43,010 bases of DNA, from positions 1 to 43,010 of IMG/VR virus record IMGVR_UViG_3300025668_000018. One strand, written 5' to 3'. Made by a program: the position numbers and the translations under genes. This document shows positions 31,301-40,100 of this stretch, piece by piece; position 1 is the first letter of the stretch; each line of letters begins with the position of its first letter. The notes beneath the pieces are model-generated. The model searched no databases. It saw nothing but the letters and a program-made list of their open reading frames with translations, and was not told the DNA's origin. This DNA comes from a virus.

Positions 31301-32531
31301 TAGAGGTAGATTTACTGGAATTACTAGAGGTGTTAATTTTAAATATGACCAAAGAGTTATATTAGACGACGGGCAGAATGATGCTAATGGAGATTCCAAC
31401 TATAAGTTTAATGTTGGTGATAGAGTAATTCGTAGGGTTGAGAGTGCTAATAATAAAATTGCTAAAGTATATGATTGGGATCCTAGCACTAGAGAACTTT
31501 TAGTTACGTTTGAAGTAGACGAACTTGCATTCATTGATGCTGGAATCCCTTCAACTACTGATGCTATCGTTCAGTTTGATGCTGGTGTTGCAAATAGTAG
31601 TGGAACAGGTGTTCTTCCACATACAATTATTAATGCGGTTGGTAGTAGCATATCTACTTTAACCGTACCAATTGGAGCACTTGTAGATAAAGCGTTTGAG
31701 GATAATGATGAAAATGAAGATCCTTTGAATCCAGGAACATTCTTAGGAGATGGTATTGCAGATTTAATTAATACTGCTACAGATTATGCAAGTCAAATCA
31801 GTCTAGATGGTGGCATTTTCGATTCATTGTATGGTATTGAAGAGACTCAAGGTGGTCAAAATACTACATTACTTCAAGTTGGAGATAATATCAAAGACGC
31901 AGATATACCATTCAAATATGCCACAATTACTTCTGCAGGTGGATTGAGTGATGGTGTTGAACACCCTGTTCTTTTGACACTGACGTTGGATGCTTCTAAT
32001 GGTAACGGTCAAAACTACAGTACAAATGAAGTTGTAACTGGTGCTATCTCAGGTATTCAAGGAACGGTAGTATCTTGGGATATTACTTCATCAAAATTAG
32101 TATTGAAGGATATTGTTCCTTTCAATACAAATAATGTTAATATTGGTGTAAATGGATATCTGTACGAGTTCTCAAGTAACAGTACAGTTGTTGATATTGT
32201 TGTCGTGAATAACGGAACAAACTATACCGCAGTTCCAAATATTGTTATTGAAAGCACGGGTGATATTCAAGCAACTGGTACTGCTGTTATGTCAACATCT
32301 GGTGACCGAGTAGATTCTATAACCATTTCAAATGGAGGTTATGGAATCCCTCAAACAGTTGACAATAGTTATAATCTACACCCAACAATCACATTTACAA
32401 ATACTGGTGGTGATATCACTGGTTCTGGTGCAGCAGCTCAGGCAGTTTTGGGTGGAGAAAATGTGACTGGTAATGGCGGAGCGAGTTATCGTATCAAATC
32501 TATTGAATACTCTACATTAGTTCGCTCGTAA
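28314..32531 (+). CDS. Large structural protein with cupredoxin-like and YHYH-like domains (1405 aa)
   Basis: The order is: two GGxGY-type repeats (GGTGYDP, RGSGYDP) near residues 28-80; a GExITG-like unit around 280-345; a cupredoxin-like domain around 372-480 with His407, Cys461, His464 and Met467 as candidate copper ligands (GHPMQF and YYYCKVHRYMSG); and a YHYH-like domain starting at FDGYPIYGPFGY (about 525). That domain is interrupted by about 130 residues of a second cupredoxin-like unit without metal ligands, then resumes at LDQYNGKYVVTPEYPNG (about 723). GGxGY repeats follow (about 840-930), then a module with ITRGVNFKYDQ (about 955-1020), another GExITG unit near 1240, and final GGxGY-like repeats. 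It has no T4 counterpart known to me. It is probably a fibre or baseplate appendage cotranscribed with the 406-residue gene. Confidence 0.83.
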   Translation: MTRTVPGSGAQINPIFDEVFGVRAVELISGGTGYDPADPPRLTIDGCGTPAQEALLYPIIDKDSGRIVHVRVLQRGSGYDPLRLKIVPTSETPNVLDSFDVNRIWQNHPNSLTRGTFQTSGTPPVKNDRLRIESDNNPKPTWILEEAQPGGSGNIVDRSFDQVFIYRGGKDVPYEGTRSFQNNKSLGILANGGLLHTPEWGTFGNAPTNFSIDTVKYDYVKNTDANDVILDNSIHYYQTSKLINEFDNHNGVFQWGSLEQFVWNIKVEFNNVMLFVDNVDETLNPIEIGRTINEVGGSSSGEIAKIVRNAQNQIVRIYLRDVIGTFETTDFILGSTGFTFRINGDPILFPNGLFYIDFGVDAHEFGSFIPGVYYLAPENIKVQRNYLIIWNQTDATNQPSAQHAQGHPMQFSTTQDGLLNNGTLYYNSTGASSAPAVDYEDEFNPLFIMNADENNRIYYYCKVHRYMSGYEGDEGYMYLDPAIEEEEEHANNYYYKNYYQTDSNDPNTIDRSRHVDGHSKVLGMSFDGYPIYGPFGYTTGRTVGRMTSSFRFKTTAELSGTREEVVTASTVTYAVTISNSKFYFNGQEQELLNLKRGKTYIFNQDDASNTANGNFLMFSLTEDGWHDTGSSLDIGTTSYLYDASGLVEYYLDGVLTPYATYLGGFASATTREVRITIPVNSPRVVYTFSYSNSGYGSRLVNEGYILGDLTQDYIYDSSVGNLDQYNGKYVVTPEYPNGTYAYFMTEDSSGNPVYPYAIGPQYYGTPIFEGDAIPEQVSVFPTEAEGDIVLNTDGTVSYIKMTKNGDNFFGTAKAVILGGEGTGAAATPVTQTITGLSLLNEGRSYATPPNLIFEGGGGQDAEGAASIDTLGKVTSINVVDGGEFYQTEPYILLTGGGGLGAKAEAVISQGAITGINITDPGKGYTSPPNIVFTRLVNLKRKTRSRQAFNSSDIYLTGLTKALSSSDTTVYVSSTDAYPGSGSLIIDKETISYTSKSRGRFTGITRGVNFKYDQRVILDDGQNDANGDSNYKFNVGDRVIRRVESANNKIAKVYDWDPSTRELLVTFEVDELAFIDAGIPSTTDAIVQFDAGVANSSGTGVLPHTIINAVGSSISTLTVPIGALVDKAFEDNDENEDPLNPGTFLGDGIADLINTATDYASQISLDGGIFDSLYGIEETQGGQNTTLLQVGDNIKDADIPFKYATITSAGGLSDGVEHPVLLTLTLDASNGNGQNYSTNEVVTGAISGIQGTVVSWDITSSKLVLKDIVPFNTNNVNIGVNGYLYEFSSNSTVVDIVVVNNGTNYTAVPNIVIESTGDIQATGTAVMSTSGDRVDSITISNGGYGIPQTVDNSYNLHPTITFTNTGGDITGSGAAAQAVLGGENVTGNGGASYRIKSIEYSTLVRS

Positions 32532-32535
32532 CCTT

Positions 32536-32543
32536 CATAAATA
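32536..32543 (+). promoter_or_regulatory. T4-type late promoter (CATAAATA) for gp8 operon
   Basis: CATAAATA at 32536-32543, followed by AAC, stands in the short gap between the 1405-residue gene and gp8, 27 bp before the gp8 ATG. It is identical in the core to the elements at 27063 and 41799. Confidence 0.68.
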
Positions 32544-32570
32544 AACAAGAGGACAATAATCCCTTAGGAA

Positions 32571-34103
32571 ATGGCAGCTCTATTAACTGATCAATTTAGG
32601 ATTTTCTCAGCGAGAAAGTTCATTAAGGCATTGGAAGGACCCGATGCCACTCAGAGTGATGATGTAGCAGGTACAACGAGAGATCGTTTATACCTGTTCA
32701 TTGGTCGTCCTCAAACTTGGGATAATGAAAATTCTCCTCCTCAAGCAGTAGATTCCTTTGAGGAATTTTCTGGTTCTTATGATGACATGATCTCTTTGAA
32801 GCGCGTCCTCGCTTCAGATACTGTTCAGGTTGTTCGTCGTATTGACTGGGTTTCTCCAGAACAAACTACAGGTGGACTTGGTTTCACCTATGACATGTAT
32901 CGTCATGATTATTCTCCTAGCAAGACTGCTTCTTCTGGTGCTACCAAACTTTATGACTCAGATTTTTATGTTGTAAACTCACAATATCAAGTTTACAAGG
33001 TAATCTATAACGGCACATCTCCTTCGGATCCTAACGGCAAACCCTCTACAGTTGAACCTACAGGTTCTTCTACTAGTATTATCACTACAGGTGATGGATA
33101 CCGTTGGAAGTACATGTATACAATTCCCGTTGCCTCAGTCCTTAAGTTTTTCTCCAATGATTACATGCCCGTCTTTACAAATGACGCGGTAAGAACCAAT
33201 GCGGTTGCTGGAGAAATTGATACCGTAGTCATTAGTTCTGCAGGTTCTGGATATAACAACGGCACTTATGACAACGTTGCCATTAACGGCGACGGTACTG
33301 GCGGTAGAGTTTCTATTGTTATTGATGGTGGTAGAATTATTTCTGCTACTGTAACTTCTGGTGGTACTGGATATACATTCGGTAAAATCAGTATTGATTC
33401 TATTACTGGTATTGGTACTGGTGCTAGTGGTATTGTTGATGTTATTATGCCTCCTCCTGGTGGGCATGGTTCTGATTCTGTTGTAGAACTTGGTGCATTC
33501 CGAGTCATGGTTAATGCTAAACTTTCTTATGATGAAGGTGCTGGAGATTTTCCAATCGATAACGACTACCGTCGTATTGGTCTTGTTACCAATCCTCTGA
33601 AGTTTGGTACGGAAGAACTCATTTCAGACTTGACAGTTTCTGCTGCTAAAGCAGTCATCTTCTCTCCTACATTCCAAGGCAACTATGTTCCTGATGAAAT
33701 TGTTACTCAAACAAGAGTTGTTGGTGGTGTAAGTATCACTGGTCGTGGCAGAGTGATTTCATGGAATCCTACTACTAAAGTATTGAAGTACTATCAGAAC
33801 TCAATTGATGGTATTTTCCCTGAAGTTACAGGCACGCAAAACGAACTTGACGGTTCTAATGTTATTAGTGGGGCAACTTCTGGTGCCGCTGGGCAACCAG
33901 ATGTAAACTTCCCTGCTGTTCCTAACTCATCTTCTAGAACAATTAATAATACAGAATATGATTTAGGTATGAAGTTTAACAATGGTTATGGAAAACCCGA
34001 AATCAAATCAAACAGCGGTAATGTTGTTTACATAGATAATAGACGGGCAATCAGTCGTGCAAACGACCAGGTAGAAGACATCAAAATCGTAATCGAATTC
34101 TAA
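32571..34103 (+). CDS. 8: Baseplate wedge subunit gp8, expanded with repeat modules
   Basis: The N-terminal part is gp8-like: FRIFSARKFIKALEG, an RLYLFIGRPQTWDNENSPP segment, MISLKRVLASDTVQVVRRIDW, and YDSDFYVVNSQYQVYKVIYN followed by GDGYRWKYMYTIP, a series conserved in cyanophage gp8. At 510 residues it is clearly longer than T4 gp8 (334). Much of the extra length is repeat modules: two GGxGY units around residues 214-300 (SAGSGYNNG, SGGTGYTFG) and a GExITG-type unit around 367-410 (YVPDEIVTQ ... GRVISWNPTTKVLKY). After the first insert the gp8-like sequence resumes (FPIDNDYRRIGLVTNPLKFG). In T4, gp8 dimers link the wedge components. Its TAA overlaps the next ATG by one base. Confidence 0.9.
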   Translation: MAALLTDQFRIFSARKFIKALEGPDATQSDDVAGTTRDRLYLFIGRPQTWDNENSPPQAVDSFEEFSGSYDDMISLKRVLASDTVQVVRRIDWVSPEQTTGGLGFTYDMYRHDYSPSKTASSGATKLYDSDFYVVNSQYQVYKVIYNGTSPSDPNGKPSTVEPTGSSTSIITTGDGYRWKYMYTIPVASVLKFFSNDYMPVFTNDAVRTNAVAGEIDTVVISSAGSGYNNGTYDNVAINGDGTGGRVSIVIDGGRIISATVTSGGTGYTFGKISIDSITGIGTGASGIVDVIMPPPGGHGSDSVVELGAFRVMVNAKLSYDEGAGDFPIDNDYRRIGLVTNPLKFGTEELISDLTVSAAKAVIFSPTFQGNYVPDEIVTQTRVVGGVSITGRGRVISWNPTTKVLKYYQNSIDGIFPEVTGTQNELDGSNVISGATSGAAGQPDVNFPAVPNSSSRTINNTEYDLGMKFNNGYGKPEIKSNSGNVVYIDNRRAISRANDQVEDIKIVIEF

Positions 34104-37100
34104 TGGCACAAAATACCAATCTAAACGTTACACCCTATTACGACGATTTCGATAAAGATAAGAATTTTTATCGAGTTCTATTTCGTCCTGGATTTCCAAT
34201 TCAGGCAAGAGAACTTACCACAATGCAGAGCATTCTGCAGAACCAGGTTGAGAATGTAGGTTCTCACCTGTTCAAGGATGGCGCAATGGTCATTCCAGGG
34301 CAAGTAGGTTATGACCTGACCGTTGATGCTATCATGCTTCAAGAGTCTTTCCTTGGTGCTGATGTCGAGTCTTATAGAACACAATTGAATGGACTGATTA
34401 TTGAAGGTCTAACAACTGGTGTTAAGGCGAAAGTTCTCTATAGTATTTCTTCTACTGAATCCGATAAGGGATATATTACATTATATTTAAAGTATATTGA
34501 ATCTGGCGGTACTAATAATTCGACTGAACTGTTTGCAAGTAATGAACAGTTAGTTACAAATACAGAAATTACTTTTGGTACAACTCTAATTGAGGTAGGT
34601 TCTCCTTTTGCTCAGTTATTGCCTACAGATGCACTACAGATGGGATCTGTCTCGTATGTACAGCAAGGTGTGTACTTCATCCGAGGATTCTTTGTTGATG
34701 TAGATTATCAATATATCCTTCTTGATCAGTATGGAAGCAACCCCTCCTATCGTATCGGTCTCAACATTCAAGAATCGATTGTTACCCCAGAAGACGACCT
34801 TAGTCTTAACGATAACGCTGCTGGAACATCTAACTATGCTGCTCCTGGTTCTCATAGATTTAGAATCAAGACAACATTAATTAAGAAACTTTTAACTGAT
34901 GATGCTGATAAGAACTTCATTGAACTTCTTCGTATCAACAACTCTAAGGTAGAGAAGTTAGTTGATAGAACTGCACTAAATGAACTGGAGAAAGGTCTTG
35001 CATTAAGGACTTATGAGGAATCTGGTAACTATGTTGTAAAAGATTTTGAAATCTCTGTCAGAGAAAGTCTTGACGATGGATTCAATAATGGTGTATATGC
35101 TGCAGGAGCAACAACTTCTAATGGAACTACTACCTCCGATGCCAAATATGCTGTAGAATTTGGTGCTGGTGTTGCATATATTAGAGGTTATAGAGTTAAG
35201 CGTCTTTCTCCATCATATGTCGATTTAGACAAACCTCGTGAAACTTTAGACGCACAAAACGTCATTATCCCATTTGAAATGGGGAACTTTAGTAATGTTA
35301 CTAATATTTTTGGATTCCCAAATACATCAGGTTCCACTATTACTAATGCGTATCATACTTTAGAATTAAGAGATACTGCTAGTGCTTCTGCTGGTTCTGC
35401 TGCAGGGGATTTGATTGGATATGCTAGAGTTACATCAATCGAGCATCTTAACGATCCTGATAATACCTTTGGTAATACAGATGACCAGTATAAACTGAAC
35501 GTCATGGATGTTCAGATGTTTACTGTATTAGAACTTGCTAGTGCTAAAAGTATTCCTCAAGGTTCTTTGGTAGTTGGTGGAACTTCTGGTGCCAGAGCAT
35601 ACATTGTATCTGCCACAACTTCTAGTGATAGAGTTGATGTGTATCAAGTAGAAGGAACATTCCTGCAGAATGAAATGCTCCTTATTGATGGCGCATTCCT
35701 TGATACTATCAACCATATCCATAGTTATCAGTATTCAGATACACGTCAATTTGTTGCAAGAGATGAGTCAACTCTTGCTATTGAGTTTACTGCCGATTTA
35801 GTTCTTGAAGATGTTCAATTGGTGGAAGGTAGTACTTTCACTTATGATGCAACTGGTGGTGCTGAAACTATCACGGGTCTTCAATCAAACTTTGCTTTAG
35901 ATCTTCGTCCTGGGGATAAAATCTTCTTCAATAATACTCAATTTGTAACTGTTGATATTATTACTCCTGGAGACCTTGCTGCTGGAGGTAGTGCATCTAT
36001 CTTTAACTACGCAAATCAGGTTGTTAATGTAACTCCTCCTAGTAGTAACTTCCCTAGTGCAGGAACTTATAATACCTTACTTAGGTATAGAACTAAATTA
36101 TTTGATGTTGCTAATGCGGATCTTCTTAGCGATATGCCTAAGAAGTATATTAAGAGTATTTCTGACGAATCTATGATTGTTAGAAGAACTTTTGATGCTC
36201 AAACAGTTTCTTCAGATTCAATTTCAATCACATTACCAGAGAATGAGCAGTTTGAAAGTATTACTGATGAAGCATATACTGTAACTGTATTGGCAGGTAC
36301 AAATAGTACTCATCCTGTAGGGGATCAAATTACCCTGGATACTGTTACTACTAGTGCTTTGGGTTATATCTCGTTCACGTCAGCAGACAGAACTACCCTT
36401 CAGATTGAAAATCTTACAAATATCACATCAGTTAAAGTAACTGCTACAGTTTCTAAGAACATAACTGTCAAAAAAACTAAATCTGGCAATGAGATGTTTG
36501 TTTTAAAAGTAACAAATACTACTTCTAATTTAGATAAGCAAAATTATAATCTAACCTATTCCAACCTTTATGGTACTAGAATTGAAGATAAAGAGTTATC
36601 ACTTGGTCTGACAGATAGTTATAGATTACATGCAGTATATGAGTCTAATGATGATAACGATCCTATTATTCCATCAGTAGTTCTGGTTGAACCTGTATTC
36701 TTTGCTAATGGTACTATTGTAACTGGCAGAACATCTAAATCAAGAGCAAAGGTTGTTGATTTTGCATCAGGTAGTTTAAAACTTAGTTTAGTTTATATCA
36801 CTGGTTCGTTCCTATCTGGTGAAACCTTGGATGGTTTTGATAGTACTGGAGCATCGATTTCTGCAATTATTAACGATAGCGAAGGTTCTATTGTAGCTGG
36901 TTCTAAGGTCGTAACTGATAATTACTTCCTGGAAGTTGCACAGACTGGTTTCATCTATAACATCTCAAGAGTTGTTCGCAAAAAAGGCACTATTGCCCCT
37001 ATCAGAAAACTGAAACTCGTTCTCGACTACTATACACACTCTTCAACTGGTGATTATTTTGGTGGTCAGTCATATTTGAATACTGCTTATACGGACATTC

Positions 37101-40100
37101 CTTTCTTTGGATTTAAATTCCTTGCAGATTACTTAGATTTCCGTCCAGGTGTGAAGAATTTGTATAGTGGAACTGGTACTGTAGCGTCTCCAGCATATGT
37201 AAACTGCTCTACATTTGACTTCAAGTCACGAGTATTTAATATCTCGGGCACTCCAAACGCAACTGTCTTTGATGTTCCTAAGTTGAACAGCAACTTCCGC
37301 TGCGATTTTGATTGGTATTTGCCTAGAAAGGATAAAGCATTCATCACACCTGATGGTGAGTTCCAGATTATTAAAGGTAAGTCTTCGGATACTCCAGAAG
37401 AACCCGATGATTTGAAAGATGGTATGCTTCTTGCGACTATTAGTCACAAACCATATGGTTTTGATCCTGAAAATGACACCGTAATTGTTCGTTCTGATAA
37501 CAGACGCTATACAATGCGTGATATTGGTGCTATTGAGCGTCGTCTAGATCAAGTTGAATATTACACATCACTCAATCTACTTGAAAGTGATACCTTCAAT
37601 AGTCAGATTTTGGATTCTAGTGGAAAGAATCGTTTAAAGAATGGATTCATTGTTGATGACTTTACTGATCATGGTAAATCTGATACTGCTCATGAAGATT
37701 TCTCAGCAGCACTCGATTTTGAGTTTGGAGAATGTCGTCCATCGCACTACACAACTAATGTTCCTTTAATTATTAATGAGAGTCTATCAACAAATTATCA
37801 GCAGACTGGTCCTCTAATTACATTACCTTACACTGAACTCAAAATTATTGAGCAACCATATGCATCTAGAGTTGAAAATATCAACCCATTTAATGTCTTC
37901 ACATATATTGGACGTATTACATTAACTCCTGGTTCTGATGATTGGTTGGATACTTCCAGAGTTCCTGCAAGAGTCACACAAATTGAAGGAGATTTCCAAC
38001 AAGTTTCTTCTGAACTGAATGTTGACCAGAATGGTTTTGCTCCTATTCAATGGAGAGCATGGCAAACCAATTGGACTGGTGAAAGAGCCATCGGTTCGAG
38101 AACTACTAGAAACTCTGGTTGGTTGGCACAAGATAGGGGTAGATCACCATCACCTGGCGTCTGGGGTGGTCGTGGTATGCGTCGTATCAATAGAACAACA
38201 ACAATTGAAACGACAGGTACACAAACTCGTCAGGGTGTAAGAAGTAGAGTTATTCCTAGAATTGATAGACAATCTTTAGGTGATAGTATTCTTTCTAGCA
38301 CTAGCATTCCTTGGATTCGTTCTAGAAACATTGATGTTGATGTTGCTCGTTTAAAGCCAAGAACTCGTTTCTATTCATTCTTTGACGGCAGATCTACAGT
38401 CGATTTCCAAGTTCCTAAAATGATTGAAATCATCAAGGATCCAGCAATTGATAGCAGAACAAACTCTACACCATTCGTTATTGGAGAAACTGTAACAGGT
38501 TTGACTTCTGGATGTAAGTTCAAAGTTGCTGCACCAAATGACTTCTATAGGTTTAATCCTTATGATGACACCGCACTTCCTGAGTCTTATGCATCTACAA
38601 CAGCATTCCTGAATATCGATACTGTTGAACTATCTAAGCAGGCAACTGGTGATTACTATGGCAACTTCCAAGTTCAGGAAGTTCTAGTTGGTACTTCTGG
38701 TGCAACAGCAGTTGTAAGAGACCGCCGTTTAATTTCAGATCGTTTCGGCAAACTTAGAACTTCATTCTTTATTCCATCTCCATCTCTTGATACCAATCCT
38801 AGATGGGCAACTGGTACTAGAACATTGAGATTGTCTACATCTGACACCGATTCACGTCTTGGGGGTGCAGTAGCATCTGCTGCTGAAACCAATTATGAAG
38901 CATCTGGTACTTTGAACACTATCCAAGAAAATGTTCTTGCTGTTCGTAATGCTGAGGTTGTTCGCGATACTGTAACTCAGAACAGAACAGTTCGTTCTAC
39001 TAGAACTGAGATTAGACAGATTGGTTGGTATGACCCTCTAGCACAATCATTCATTGTTGATGAAACTGATGGTGTATTCCTAACTTCTATTGATGTATAT
39101 TTCTTCAAGAAAGATGCCAGTATTCCCGTTTCGATGCAAATCAGAACTATGGAAAATGGTTATCCAACAACAACTATTTTACCATTCTCTGATGTAACCC
39201 TCGAACCTGATAGTGTTCAGTTATCAGAATCTGCTGCTGTTGCAACCAAGTTTACATTTGATGCTCCCGTATTCATTCCTCAGTCAGTTGAGCATTGCTT
39301 TGTTCTCCTATCAGACTCCAACTCTTATCAGATCTGGATTTCTAGAATGGGTGAGCAAGATATTACTGGCGACAGAACGATTTCTGAGCAACCTTATGCT
39401 GGTGTTCTATTCAAATCACAGAACGCATCTACATGGACTGCTGACCAGTATGAAGATCTTAAGTTTGTTGTTAACAGAGCAGACTTCACCAATACATTGA
39501 ATACTAGATTGGTTGTTAATAACTCAGCATTATCAAGAGGTAATGGTGGTGAGTTGAATCTTCGTAGAGATGCTATTCAGACATTCACTCCAGAATTGGT
39601 TCTGACATTAAACTCGACTACATTACCTTATACTGTTGGATCTCGTATCTACCAGAAAACGACTTTGGCAGAAGGCACTATTTCGGCAGTACAAACTACT
39701 GTTGCTGGAGTTCTACTGACAATTAACGATATTAGTGGTACTTGGGCAGCAGGTTCTAATACTGGTGGAGTTATTACTAACCGTGTAGTTTCATCTAAGA
39801 CACTAGCAACTATGGTTGTTAGTACTCCTACAGGAGACTTTACTCCTGGTGAAACTATTACTGGTAATAGTGCTGATGCACCAACTGCAGAAGTTCTAAC
39901 CTGGAATTCAGGAACCAATACATTGACACTTCGTTATGTATCTACTGACTTTACTGCCTCTACAGAGACTATTACTGGTGGAACATCTGCTATTACAGCA
40001 ACAGTTAGTAGCGTCACTTATAGTGGAGACGCTATTGAATCTTCTGCAGTCAGCGATTCGTTCGTCAGTGCTACACCTACTTACAGTACTGGACAGAGAA

